Numbered from the stretch's first letter, positions 32,729 to 45,424 are shown. The stretch: 64,000 nucleotides of DNA from Glandiceps talaboti (GCF_964340395.1 NC_135554.1:1186001-1250000); one strand, 5' to 3'. Program-made: numbers and translations. Notes: generated by a model from the letters alone, not told the origin.

Positions 32729-33505
32729 CCATCATTTTGCAATTACTATGGGCATGGTCCTGTTGCTAGGCATATTTGCATACTTTTTTGAATCTTTATT
32801 CACTTACCTGCCCATCCCAGGTTGTTATCTTTGTAATATGCATCGTAATTTCACTGTTGCTAAGGGTGTTGTCATGGTTGCTGGGACAAATTCGTTGAAA
32901 TGTTTTCAACAATAACTGCAGAATAATACACCTCCAGAAACATCCCCAAGTTTCAACCCCATTCACCACACAGTTTCAAAATATAAGTTTTTGACTAAAA
33001 TTGAGATTTTTAGACCTAATTTGCATATCGTTGATGGGATCATCACATTGTGAATACAGCTTCATCTACACATCCCTAGACGTATCCCCCCATTAAATTT
33101 CAGCCCAATCTACTCAGTAGTTTTGGAATTATAGATTTTCAACCAAAAGACACATTTGCATATCACTGATGTAATCATGCCATGAACAATTCTTAACATA
33201 AACACCCTGAAGAATCTTCCCATCAAATTTTGGCTTAATCTGCTCGGTGGTTTTGGAGTTTAAGTTTTTTGACCAAAAGCGAATTTTTATAACCCAAATC
33301 ACACATCAGTGGTAAGATCATTTTGATTTCCCAACTAGACATCCAAAATAGTATACCCACCAGATATCATGGCAATCAGAACCACAGTTTTTAACTTTAG
33401 GTTATTTACTTACACACACACACTGGCACACACACACACACACACACACACACACCGGCACACAGACAGGTAGACAGACAGACACTTTGCCATGCCTATA
33501 GCCAT
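32729..33505 (+). mobile_element. Family A, partial copy (5'-truncated)
   Basis: It starts inside a module (CATTTTGCAATTACTATGGG), runs through the middle section and CA run (33413-33460) and ends at GCCATGCCTATAGCC. The expected last bases (ACTGAACC...GGTTCAGTAGTACTAAAA) occur in changed form about 200 bp later (33707-33750), so the end may be interrupted. Confidence 0.65.
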
Positions 33506-34034
33506 GACAAGTAATAAGACGCAACCTGATTGGCTGTGTGTCTCACTTGGCAGAAATTCGTTTGCATGTGCGCCAGTTCAGATGTAGAGGAGGTGATCAG
33601 GCTAAAAACGTAACATGTACTACGAAGGTCAATTCAGGCAAAATGATGAAGGTAAAATAGCAATGAATGATTAGCCGACATCTACATCGGATTTTAATCA
33701 GATTGTACTGAACCTTAACTGATAACTGATAAGGTTCAGTAGTACTAAAAGACGATTTTACTTTAAATGGATCTGTTTTGTAACCCTATATACAAATATT
33801 TCTTTAAAATGTCATGAAATTGAGAAATGGAAGAATTTTCGCATTGTAAATGCATGGCACTAATATAGTAAACTTGTCAACAAAAAGAACCATTTCACTA
33901 TATAACACTACACACTACTAAATACTTATTTGAAATTGGTTGCGCTGTCTGAAAAATTTCCAATTTTGGCAAAATTAGTTAGAGATCCTTTAACAGAAAC
34001 AAATAGTGATCCTTTTAGAGAGAAGTTGTCTTAC

Positions 34035-34146
34035 CTCCAGAATTTCATCTCCTACTTGTATTCTACCATCCTCTGCTGCAGATCCCCCTGGACGTACTCC
34101 TACAACAAACACACTGGCTTTGTTTCTATCTTTGTTTCCTGCCAGG
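34035..34146 (-). CDS. MPDZ: MPDZ/PATJ-like scaffold protein, exon: core of first PDZ domain
   Basis: The exon has one base completing a Ser codon and then 37 codons: LAGNKDRNKASVFVVG (strands beta-2 and beta-3), VRPGGSAAEDGRIQVGDEIL (turn, GGSAAEDGR and VGDEIL). The LAGNKDR wording is a signature of MPDZ PDZ8 and the PATJ counterpart. The acceptor is CAAATTACAG. The donor is GAG followed by GTAAGA. Phases match both neighbours (46306-46390 and 30548-30709). Confidence 0.95.
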
Positions 34147-35375
34147 CTGTAATTTGAATCAATACTAAAGATATTCATTTTCACTAAATTGTGTACAGAC
34201 CAAGGGTATGAGGCAACTATTCTGGTGTCTATAACAATATTGAATAACATGAATAAAGACAACATCAAAAAGTTCCGTCAAGTTTTTGTACATCATTATT
34301 TCAGTATCTTGAATCGATAATTAATATCTAATTATAAAACACAGATAATACATATATTTAACTCGATTGAATCGCTCTGGAATATAAATAGAATATACAG
34401 GACACTGCACTGTGGAGTGTACCGATTGAATACCCCCCCCCCCCCCCAAACAGCCGTAGAATTGACTTCTCTGTCTTGTCGCGAGATCGCGAGCTCGAAT
34501 GATTCGAATCTGGGCAAACGACCATGAAAATACTGGAATTTGAAAATTCAACCTCCACGAGCTCAGCATTTGCTCAATTTGCTCAATTTGCTTATTTGCT
34601 AAAAAAGAAAGGGTTGGACACTTTGGTGTTCTTTTTCGTCGAAAGATTGAAACCACATCGCCCTCGTTCACGGACGCTTTCTGTTTTGGGCAAACTTACG
34701 AGTATTTGTTTAATCTGTCAAATGATGTTGTTACGTTTTCTCCTTAATTCAAAGGTATATTTTGAAGAGACATAGATATGAAGACAACTGTTTAATGATT
34801 ATATTTACGTAATTTTATGAAAATGATATAGACCGGAATCAACTGTGTGTTCGAGCCTACTGGAACTCTTCGGCACCAAATATTGATTAAAGTAAAATAT
34901 TAATATGAATTGTGTTTTTGTTTATTTCCCTCGCAAAAGACGCAACATTTCGGAGCTTCATTTCAAATAATATGCTGTTAACGGCATTCTGTGTTAATGT
35001 CCCGCAAACGCCACAATGTACTGCAACATGCGAAATATATCTCACTACAAGGAGGCAGCAGGTGGTATCAAGCTTCAAGAGAAAATTCATGGGCCACATG
35101 GTCCATTTGAAGTGTCCTGATTGGTTTATTCGATGCTGTGTCCTACCCCTCTGTATCACTAGTTTAAGTAAGGAATGCGTTTGAGCTCAAGCATAGCAAG
35201 CAGCGTGTCAGCTGTCGTGAGCGCACTAAGCATGCTAAGCATCAATTGTGCACCATGTATCTCTGTATACTTTCTTTTTCTTTTATTCTTTTTTGGAGTC
35301 TTCCATATTTTTATAAAGTTTTCTGCTATTATTAAAAATGTTTCATTTTTTTAAAAGACCAGAAAGTGTACAAGT

Positions 35376-35390
35376 ACATACATACATACA

Positions 35391-35421
<31 letters not shown>
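35376..35421. repeat. CATA microsatellite
   Basis: About eleven copies of CATA, in clean tandem. Confidence 0.9.
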
Positions 35422-35422
<1 letters not shown>

Positions 35423-35790
35423 ATATCAATTTTTAATCATCCCATTTCTGGCCTTATAACCAAAATAACAAATATGTGTAGACATGTATAATGAGTTTAT
35501 CATTTTCAGATTTCATCAGAATTGTTGCCTCATGCCCCTGTACAGACTGGGCATGCCATCATGACTTTGGTGATAAAGTGCATCAGTTCATTTTATTGCT
35601 GCAGCAATGATTTTCAAACATGTTTGACAAATTTTTAAAATAGTACCAATCATTTTTAGCATGAACTATGTAGACTATATTAAAATCTATGTTGGTAGTA
35701 GAAAGAGTGACAATTTCAGTTCAATCTGTAAGTGTAATTGCAAATTTTCTGTAGTTTAAACATTTGTGTACAGAAGGTATACTATGTATA

Positions 35791-36000
35791 GAATAGAATA
35801 GAATAGAATAGAATAGAATAGAATAGAATAGAATAGAATAGAATCTTTATTGCATCCGTTAAGAAAACTACATTTCTTCATTGGATTTTTTTTCCAATAA
35901 GTGTTTGGTGCTAAATGTAAATGTAAATATAAATGTTATACTGGATAGCATAAAAGACAGCATGCAACTTACAAGATGTAAATTGAATACCTTCTGTAAG
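35791..36000 (-). mobile_element. Possible LINE 3' end with GAATA (ATTCT) tail
   Basis: A GAATA run (35791-35844) is followed by CTTTATTGCATCCG. Read on the minus strand this is AATAAAG followed by (ATTCT)n, the arrangement seen at the 3' ends of CR1/L2-type LINEs and at 26527 in this window. No RT coding was found to the right, so it would be a very short 5'-truncated copy. Confidence 0.4.
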
Positions 36001-37037
36001 GACAAATCTTTAGATAGTTATTCCTTGTCAAAAAGTTAAGAATGTGACAGGAACCTGCATGTACATCAGAGGCACCCCATGTTATTTTGTATCAATGTAT
36101 GTTAGTTTGATATTGTGATAGGGAGAAGTCATCTTCAAAGCCAGTTGTAATAAGCCATTGTTCACCTTGCGGCAGATCTCATGAGATCCTGTGGGAGCCA
36201 TTGATTCCATAGCAGCCACACGAGCATGATCGAGCTGAAATGTCAAGTGCTTAGCAACACTTATTGTTCTCAATGTCATCACATGTATACAATGTAGTAT
36301 ATGATAGATCAAGCGAAGCAAACTTAAAAGTATGGTTGTAAAACGATGTGCATATGTGGAAATGTAAGTCAGATTCCCTATGACCAGGACTACATGGATG
36401 GTGTTCACTTCATAAGATTCCCAAAACCAAAAACACAAAGGGAGAAATGCCAGCAGTGGATAAAGGCCTGTTCCTGGTGTATATAGTATCAAGTCATATG
36501 CTTTCAAATGCTCGGTGCACTTTGTCAGAGGAAATAGACTGACAGACGATCACCCTGACCCCCAATACCTGCCACGACTCGATGTATTAAACTGAGAATG
36601 TTTAAAAATAGGCCAAGTCTAGTACCACCCTGGTGTCAGTAGCCATTCCTCACTGAAATGGCTAGGGCCACCATTTGTTTATCTCACAAGATCTGCAACA
36701 AGACATGAAATCCTTTATTGTCTATATATACACATATTATATACATACTGATAAACAACGTTCTGATCAGTAGCATTTCTAGACATCTATTGCAAGGGTT
36801 GTAAATTTGACATGTGGTGGCACACATGCAAGAGGTTCTATAAAATTAAAAATTTCATGTCATTGAAGAGAACTCTGAAATCTGTAATGTTTAGGCTATT
36901 CATTTGCTAGTTTCAGCTGCTGAACTGAGTATTAGCTTGCTATGAACTTCATGAACTTCAAAAGTATGCCATACTTTTGCAAGTTTTCATCATTACTTCA
37001 CCATTACTTGAAATTGCGAGGTAATATTGAACTATAA

Positions 37038-37180
37038 ACACAAGTTACATGTTATCTGAAAACATCAAACCTTCATTGTGGGTCTAAAGTGGGATTTTAC
37101 TAGGCACAAAAAACTCTTGCATTTCTGTTTGCCGTGTAAGACTACCAGTCAAATGAGGCCAGCTTCAATTTCTATTCACC
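37038..37180 (+). repeat. Dispersed repeat shared with 29426-29580
   Basis: CACAAGTTACATGTTATCTG, then AAAACAT, GTGGGTCTAAAGTGGGATTT and GTCAAATGAGGCCAGCTTCA match the same order at 29426-29580 inside the 2.3-kb inverted-repeat element. This suggests that part of that element also exists here. Confidence 0.6.
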
Positions 37181-37483
37181 TGCTTTCTCTGAGTGCTATG
37201 CAGTACATATTGTCTGGCTATGAAGTGTATTTTGTTGTGGCAAAGACTTTCAGACTATTGGGCTTTTGATGGCCCAGTGACTGTTTCATTTAGTGCACGT
37301 TGGATATGCAACAGCTTAGTTTAATCTCAATTTTAAAAATTAGAAATGGCATGGCAGATGCTTATCATTATTCGTAGAAAAGGTTTGTTCTCAAAATATA
37401 ATTGCATAAAAAGAAGTATAAAGTAAGTCTTGGAAGTGTAAATTCAGCTATGTTATGTTCGTAAGATGTGTAGGTATGTCAAT

Positions 37484-38258
37484 CGAATCTATCACAGAAA
37501 ATCAATGGACAAGATCGTGACACGGGGTTACTCCCATATTAGGGCCTAGGTCTATCACAGAAAGTCAATGGACAAGATCGTGACACGGGGTTACTCCCAT
37601 ATTAGGACCTACGTCTATCACGGAAAGTCAATGGACAAGATGGTGACACGGGGTTACTCCCATATTAGGGCCTAGGTCTATCACAGAAAGTCAATGGACA
37701 AGATGGTGACACAGGGTTACTGGTTACTCCCATATTAGGGCCTACGTCTATCACAGAAAGTCAATGGACAAGATGGTGACACAGGGTTACTCCCATATTA
37801 GGGCCTAGGTCTATCACAGAAAGTCAATGGACAAGATGGTGACACAGGGTTACTCCCATATTAGGGCCTAGGTCTATCACAGAAAGTCAATGGACAAGAT
37901 CGTGACACGGGGTTACTCCCATATTAGGACCTACGTCTATCACGGAAAGTCAATGGACAAGATGGTGACACGGGGTTACTCCCATATTAAGGCCTACGTC
38001 TATCACGGAAAGTCAATGGACAAGATGGTGACACGGGGTTAATCCCATATTAGGACCTACGTCTATCACGGAAAGTCAATGGACAAGATGGTGACACGGG
38101 GTTACTCCCAAATTAAGGCCTACGTCTATCACGGAAAGTCAATGGACAAGATGGTGACACGGGGTTACTCCCATATTAGGGCCTAGGTCTATCATGGAAA
38201 GTCAATGGACAAGATGGTGACACAGGGTTACTCCCATATTAAGGCCTAGGTCTACAAT
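37484..38258. repeat. 63-bp minisatellite, about 12 copies
   Basis: Unit text includes TCTATCACAGAAAGTCAATG, GACAAGATGGTGACAC and GGTTACTCCCATATTAGGGC. Variants alternate CACAGGG/CACGGGG and CCTAGG/CCTACG. One copy (near 37720) has a nine-base insertion that repeats GGTTACT. Confidence 0.93.
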
Positions 38259-39245
38259 ATTTGGCGCTCAAATGGTTCACTTTTTCACGAAAGAATCCCT
38301 AGACATCAGTCAATTCACAAATCATCAACATCCCACAGCATCAGAAAGAGGTGACGAAGTGGATGATTTTCCTTAAAAATCCCTAATAATGGGTCTTGGT
38401 TTTGCCTTATACATGAGTCGATGTTTTCAGCGTGGGCAGCACACCCCTGCCTAAAGTGTTTTGAAATACCCCTCTCCCCCACCGATTAATATTACGGACC
38501 TATGATGTGCATGTGTGGTATACCGGTAGCGACAAGCTTTGAATAGAAAGTATCTATTCATACAAATGTCCACTCTTTCATTTCTGTAGACTAAACAAAC
38601 TTAGGCCATGCCCAAATTCAAATAGGCATTAGGAATTTGGTGCTAATAATATTTCTACTTTCCAATAAAATGTCTTCATTATTATCCTTCAGTATTACCC
38701 TTTTCCAGAATTTTCAAATTAACATTGAGGCGTAGTTCCATTTGACCAGAAAAAGGTCACCCACGTGCTTAAAAACATCAGTTTACTGATTTGTAGTGAC
38801 AGTAGAAAATTAGATAAGAGAAATAACACAAACACATAGATTATTAATTGAAGGATGGAAATCAAATTTGGACATTACCCTTATTTCTAATTCCTTTATT
38901 GAAGTGTATATTAGAAGATGACTTGGCCACTTGATGTCACCCATTACTGTGTAGTTACCCATGCCATGTTCATGATAAGTAGCTATGTTCATTTGTATTC
39001 AGTTATAAGACTAATAAATAACATTAAATAATGAAATAGTATGCATGCTAATATAATTACCAATGTTCAAATGTCATTGATATGTTTATTACTGTTCAGT
39101 TCTGGGACCATATTAAATAACAAATGTGATGATAGAGAATGCATGCTGAGTGTTATTGATTTATACATCACTAGTACACTGTCCTCAAATCGTAATAGTT
39201 TGACAATATCATAGAAAGTCTTGTAAGTTCTCATGATCTGAACTG
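38259..39245. other. Intron sequence without recognised features
   Basis: AT-rich DNA with short open frames only. I see no exon or element copy. Confidence 0.45.
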
Positions 39246-40595
39246 TCACCATCATGACAGTTATCTACAGTTCATCATCATGACAGTTATCTATAGTTCA
39301 TCATCATGACAGTTATCTACAGTTCACCATCATGACAGTTATCTACAGTTCATCATCATGACAGTTATCTATAGTTCATCATCATGACAGTCATCTATAG
39401 TTCACCATCATGACAGTTATCTACAGTTCATCATCATGACAGTTATCTATAGTTCATCATCATGACAGTCATCTATAGTTCATCATCATGACAGTTATCT
39501 ACAGTTCATCATCATAACAGTTATCTATAGTTCATCATCATAACAGTCATCTATAGTTCATCATCATAACAGTCATCTATAGTTCATCATCATAACAGTT
39601 ATCTATAGTTCATCATCATAACAGTCATCTATAGTTCATCATCATGACAGTTATCTACAGTTCATCATCATGACAGTTATCTACAGTTCACCATCATGAC
39701 AGTTATCTACAGTTCATCATCATGACAGTTATCTATAGTTCATCATCATGACAGTTTATATCTACAGTTCATCATCATGAGTTATCTACAGTTCATCATC
39801 ATGACAGTTATCTATAGTTCATAATCATGACAGTTATCTATAGTTCATCATCATGACAGTTATCTACAGTTCATCATCATGACAGTTATCTACAGTTCAT
39901 CATCATGACAGTTATCTACAGTTCATCATCATGACAGTTATCTACAGTTCACCATCATGATAGTTATCTACAGTTCATCATCATGACAGTCATCTACAGT
40001 TCACCATCATGATAGTTATCTACAGTTCATCATCATGACAGTCATCTACAGTTCACCATCATGACAGTTATCTACAGTTCATCATCATGACAGTCATCTA
40101 CAGTTCACCATCATGACAGTTATCTACAGTTCATCATCATGACAGTCATCTACAGTTCACCATCATGACAGTTATCTACAGTTCATCTACATGACAGTCA
40201 TCTATAGTTCATCATCATGACAGTTATCTATAGTTCATCATCATGACAGTTATCTACAGTTCATCATCATGACAGTTATCTACAGTTCATCATCATGACA
40301 GTTATCTACAGTTCATCATCATGACAGTTATCTACAGTTCATCATCATGACAGTTATCTATAGTTCATCATCATGACAGTCATCTATAGTTCATCATCAT
40401 GACAGTTATCTACAGTTCATCATCATGACAGTTATCTATAGTTCATCATCATAACAGTTATCTATAGTTCATCATCATAACAGTTATCTATAGTTCATCA
40501 TCATAACAGTTATCTATAGTTCATCATCATGACAGTTATCTACAGTTCATCATCATGACAGTTATCTACAGTTCATCATCATGACAGTTATCTAC
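39246..40595. repeat. 26-bp minisatellite, about 52 copies
   Basis: Unit: CATCATCATGACAGTTATCT followed by ACAGTT. Variable sites are TACAG/TATAG, TTATC/TCATC, ATGAC/ATAAC and CATCATC/CACCATC. It ends at the boundary of the hAT-like coding remnant at 40596, whose reading frame stops in the last repeat. Confidence 0.95.
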
Positions 40596-41575
40596 ACAAA
40601 CAATATTCTCAGGCAAGGATTGCTGCACATTAAGTCGTCTTACTCTTGTTGACACATTCCACATAAACTGTCGGTCAAATTCGGCAATATTTGGTCCCTC
40701 GAGGCTGATACGGATCAAATCTCCCACAGTTTGTGGGTTTAATCTAGTACATGCAGCTGTCTTGATATGACCTTGAGCAGAAAACCCCCACACGGCGCCA
40801 CAGAAATAGGCAGGGCTATCATTATCTCCGCTAGATGTAATACATTCTTGAACTTGGAGCAGTAAGGTTCCTTCATCAATAGCAGACTCCATAAATCTGA
40901 CTGAGATTTATTCATGAACTGATTAAATACGGTAAACTTTAATTTTTGCCATTCACCAGCCATGCTGTTGATGTCACAACCATTTCTTCATAATATCAGA
41001 CCAAACCATTCTATGAGAAATGTAACTTCCTTTTGTCCATACAACATCAAACTCACATAGTATCTGGCCACATGTCGTGATTAAACAACATAGCAAGGCA
41101 TGCGACAGCCTTTGTAGCTCCCTGTGAATTCGTACGTTGTTCCCAATAAATTCTCAAATGAGTTTCAGTTCTGTAACTGTTTTATCACACGTTTCTGTGA
41201 TCACTGTTTGTATTTGTTTCTTCACTTGACTTTGTTTACCTTTCAGTGTTACGTCTTGGTAAGTGATGTTCTGTTGACTGACGTTGTGATCTTCACTGCC
41301 AGACTCATTTCTCTGTTGTATGTTTGTATGGCAATAGAAATTGTCTAGTGAACGGTTTTCGATACCATGCTCTTTCATCAAATCAACATTTGCAATACAA
41401 TTCTTCACTGCTTGGATAGCTTGTGGTAGGATAACTTCATTTGCTTGGAGTGTACGGTGCAATGATGTAATTTGACAGAATAGGTCTAGCAAAAAATGAC
41501 AGAAAGTGGGAAACTTCAATGTTGTCATATCGCGAATCACTTTGTGAGCACGACCTTTAATATCAGCATTTCAGG
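40596..41575 (-). pseudogene. hAT transposase / ZNF862-like protein, middle and C-terminal remnant
   Basis: On the minus strand the 41154-41575 part reads RDMTTLKFPTFCHFLLDLFC, ITSLHRTLQANEVILPQAIQ and VDLMKEHG, the helical region before the dimerisation domain in hAT-derived proteins. After a gap, MAGEWQKLKFTVFNQF and, in another frame, DLIRISLEGPNIAEFD, FMWNVSTRVRRLNV resemble the end of hAT/ZNF862/KIAA1586-type proteins (a GP-x-x-x-EFD motif followed by an RR motif). Frames change between pieces; either introns or frameshifts explain this. The assignment rests on motif wording only. Confidence 0.4.
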
Positions 41576-42200
41576 TTGTCGCAGCTAGGTGTTCAGTATG
41601 AGCTAAGACAGCAGTATATTGACTATTATATTATACCAGTATATTGATGGCACAAATCGAGAGATCTGATTGGTCTAGACATCGAACTAGCTTGTCTAAA
41701 ATGAGCGATAATGCACATTTGGCACGCATCCAAATTTTGATTTTCACTGTTGTTCGTCTACGCGAGCATTCTAGTCAGCCGCCGGGATACTGATAGTGAA
41801 CTCTGTGAATTGTCACAGGAGGATTTTCTCAATGAGACAATACCATATGGGAAATTATGACAGAAATTTTGAAAGCAGCCAATTTATCTCGTATTTGTAC
41901 AAATCATTGCCTACTAAGGTCAAGGCATGCACAAGATCAGTTCTAGTATTAGTAGTACCGTCTAGCCTTGGCTGGAGTGGAAACAAGTGAGCTGTCCTGT
42001 CTGTCATAAAAATGAAGCAAGTGTAGAGCTTTTACTGGCCGACTTACTATTAATCTAAATACAAAATGGAATCCTGTCCTAGAGTATCAGTCATCAATCC
42101 GAGAGGGAAAACTTCAGACCCAAAAATCTACTGACGTAACTTCCAGTAATATAAAATAAATACATTGTAAATATCAACCTGCTGCTATGTCACTCCACTG
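41576..42200. other. No recognised feature between the hAT-like remnant and the fold-back element
   Basis: Short open frames only. It may be intron or eroded sequence of the hAT-like copy. Confidence 0.4.
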
Positions 42201-42909
42201 CTCGGGTACATTATGGTCTGTGATTGTGTATAAAAACAATAATATGGTTAAAAGGTAAGATAGCATCTCCTAAACGCTATGAAATTAACACCAGTCTTCA
42301 CTACATAATATTCTTTTGAATGCTAGTGAAAAGTTTTTCTGTATGCAAAATTTGGTGATGACGTCATCATTTAAGTATCAAAAATTGCACGTTTTGGAAC
42401 TATCAAAACCGGGAGGACAAAGACTCCAGAAATCGCCGAATTGAGACATTATACATTATTTTCGATTGTTATGTTACAATATCTAGGTAGAAAGAAATTT
42501 CTAAATTAATCATTTTTTTAGTAAATTTGATGTTGAAGTTACCATTGTTATGCAAATATAGGTAAAAAATAAAGATAATTAGTCATACAACGAAAATGAG
42601 TAATTTAGAAATTTCTTTCTACCTAGATATTGTAGCATAACAATCGAAAATAATGTATAATGTCTCAATTCGGCGATTTCTGGAGTCTTTGTCCTCCCGG
42701 TTTTGATAGTTCCAAAACGTGCAATTTTTGATACTTAAATGATGACGTCATCACCACATTTTGCATACAGAAAACAATTTCACTAGCATTCAAAAGAATA
42801 TTATGTAGTGAAGGACTGGTGTTAATTTCATAGCGTTTGGGAGATGCTATCTTACCTTTTAACCAAATCATTGTTTTTATACACAATCACAGACCGTAAT
42901 GTACCCGAG
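42201..42909. mobile_element. 709-bp fold-back element with about 310-bp inverted arms
   Basis: The left arm starts CTCGGGTACATTATGGTCTG (42201) and the right arm ends with its complement, GTACCCGAG at 42909. The arms run through AAGATAGCATCTCC, CACGTTTTGGAACTATCAAA, CGGGAGGACAAAGACTCCAG and TTCGATTGTTATG in mirror order with few mismatches. About 90 bp separate them. Each arm carries the palindrome TGATGACGTCATCA (42356-42369 and 42740-42753). There is no coding capacity, so this is a non-autonomous fold-back or MITE-like element. Confidence 0.9.
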
Positions 42910-43225
42910 TGTGTCGCGATGTCCACCGGGCATGAAGCTTGCTGTATTCAATAAACCACCTCAAGTTTATACCTTGAGTCAAACAGGTTGTTTATTTGTC
43001 ACTGTACACTTTTAATGAGCTGGTCAATGTACAGATTAAAAACGACTAGCAGATAGAATAAATCCAGTCACTGCATGGCGTTCATGTCATGGTTGAGGCC
43101 CAGATCAGCTGTCTTGAAAGCAGCGCTATTGTTAATAAATTAGTCACAGGGCATATGAAACTAGAAAACGTTATGTTAGTTGTTATTTTGTTTCTGATAT
43201 TTTCAATATACTGGTATAATATAAT

Positions 43226-43367
43226 AGCGATAAACCACTCCCTGGGGAAGGTAAACCAAGAGGTTTTGACTAGTGAACTCAATATATGTACTCGCTATTG
43301 ATCGTGCATATATTTCGTTCGCTGGTCAAAACCTCTTGGTATACCACCCAGGGGGTGGTTTATTGCT
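43226..43367. repeat. Inverted repeat with about 50-bp arms (possible MITE)
   Basis: The left arm (43226-43277) contains AAACCACTCCCTGGGG and CCAAGAGGTTTTGAC. The right arm (43317-43367) contains GTCAAAACCTCTTGG and CCAGGGGGTGGTTTATTGCT, the complement with a few changes. The spacer is about 39 bp. Confidence 0.85.
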
Positions 43368-43439
43368 TAAACATTAGATGGGCTATTTTTATCCACTTGC
43401 TTCACTGAGAGAAATACATGAAGTACTCTTTCAATGTTG

Positions 43440-43795
43440 GGAGCCCATCAAGTACTAAACACAGATGTAGGTGTATAGACATCAACTCCCAACTCCTTTG
43501 TTAGCGTTGTCAATTCTCTACAACTCTTTGGAGAACAGTAATAAGTTTTCCAAACCATATTCAAAACACTGTGCACATTTCTGACCATCGCGACACTTTT
43601 TTGTACAGCAAGCATTACAAGCTCCAGACGATCTGGCATACGATACAGTATATTGCTTTACTTCGTCAGACTTCACTTTCGAGAATTTACAATATCGACA
43701 ACATACGCTGTAAATACTGCCATCTGTTAGGTACTTGCTGTCTTCACTGTTGTTGATGTCCATCCACTCAAATTGTTCAAGCCATTGTGCCATTT
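43440..43795 (-). pseudogene. Cys-rich N-terminal remnant, possibly of the hAT/ZNF862-like protein
   Basis: On the minus strand: MAQWLEQFEWMDINNSED, SVCCRYCKFSKVKSDEVKQY, ACNACCTKKCRDGQKCAQCF. It has several C-x2-C pairs, compatible with a zinc finger, after a W-x-x-x-F-x-W start as seen in TTF/BED-type hAT proteins. A frameshift near 43540 leads into another frame (YYCSPKSCRELTTLTKELG). It lies upstream of, and on the same strand as, the remnant at 40596-41575 and could be its N-terminal exon. It may instead be a separate protein; I do not recognise it firmly. Confidence 0.35.
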
Positions 43796-44069
43796 TTATA
43801 TCTTTAAATTTTCAAGACTGTGTTGATCGAAATTTTTTGCCACCACATTTGAAACATTGCCTGTTCTCTTCATTGCGATTAGCGGCTTCATCATTTCTAT
43901 CACTTATACCTCTCTTACTAACCGGAGAAAAAAAAGAAGAGTTATTTGTTGTTTACTCATACTGGAACCGGTGGTTCTCCGCTATGTAGGCCGTCTGCTG
44001 TACTATGTCCAACTTTGATGATTTGAGGAGAGCCGATGAACTAAAATCTTGAAAGGGCAAACAGGAGTA

Positions 44070-45369
44070 TCCAATGAAAAATACCACCAATGGCGTTGTA
44101 GCACAACTGTACAGTTTTCAATAATGTTTATCCATATGCTAGTCCATGCTAACAATAGGTGTTCATTTGCTGAATGACTATCCAGTTGCCTATCCAACCA
44201 TGTTGCTATCTTTATGATATATGCAATCATTAGGCTGTTGCTTTGGGTGTGATCTTGTTGCTAGGCACATTTGCATACATTTTTTGAATGTTTATTCATT
44301 TGTCGTTCAATTCCTGTTATCTTTGCAATATACATGTATCATTGTATGTGATTATTTGACTTGCTATGGGCGTTGTCTTGTTGCTAGGCAAATTTTACAT
44401 ACATTTTTTGAATGTTTATTCAATTGTCTGTTAATCCCTGGTATCTTTGCAATATTTGTGCTCATTTGGCTGTTGCTGCGGGCATGGTCTTGTTGCTAGG
44501 CACATTTGCATACATTTTTTGAATGTTTATTCATTTGCCTTTCAATTCCAGTTGTTATCTTTGCAATATACGTGATTATTTGGCTGTTGCTATGGTCGTG
44601 GTGTTGTTGCTAGGCAAATTTACATACATTTTTTGAATGTCTATTTAATTGTCTATCCCTGTTGTTATCTTTGAAATACATGACCGTTTAACTGTTGCTA
44701 TGGGCATGGTCATGGTTGCAAGGGATATTTGCATACATTTTTTGAATGTTTCCTCACTTGCCTATCAGATGATGTTGTTATTTGACCACAATATACTGCC
44801 ATTTGGTTGCTGCTAAGGGCGTGGTCATGGTTGCTAGGGCCAATTTTGTCAAAACATCTACAAAAAAATCTTCAGAATAACACTTTCAGAAACATCTCAC
44901 CAAGTTTCAGTCTTATTGACCAAGTACTTTTTAAGATATAAATTTTTGACCGAAATTCACATTTTACTCCTAATTTGCATATTACCGATGAGATCATTAT
45001 ATGCTTAATATTTCTTCATCTATATACCCACAGATGCATCCCTCTTAAATTTCAGCCCAATCTGCTGAGTAGTTTTGGAATTATAGGCTTTTGACCAAAA
45101 GACACATTTTTAGCCCTAATTTGCATATTACTAAGGGAATCACCATGACATGAACAAATCTTAATGTTCCCATTACATTTCATGCCAATCTACCCAGTAG
45201 TTTTGGAGTTTAAGTTTTTTGACCAAAAATCACATTTTTGGACCCAAAACCAACATCTCTTATGCAATTATATTCATTTGAACAATTTTCCAACTAGACA
45301 CCAGAAGTAACATGACCACCAAATATCAAAACAATCGGTCCAGCAGATTTTGACTTTAAGTTGTTTACA

Positions 45370-45424
<55 letters not shown>

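Larger units (their letters stand above)
34147..37037. other. Large intron: microsatellites, no recognised exon
   Basis: Contents seen are a C run at about 34434-34447, a CATA run at 35376-35421, a GAATA run at 35791-35844 and several short open frames on both strands without known domains. A possible small exon at 36166-36234 is discussed as a finding, not called. Confidence 0.5.

Noticed and set aside
34481-34520. tRNA-like B-box wording (GATTCGAATC)
   Set aside because: No matching A box, acceptor stem or anticodon arm could be placed around it.
34912-35184. 90-codon open frames on both strands
   Set aside because: No recognised domain, splice signals or repeat relation. The length is compatible with chance in an intron.
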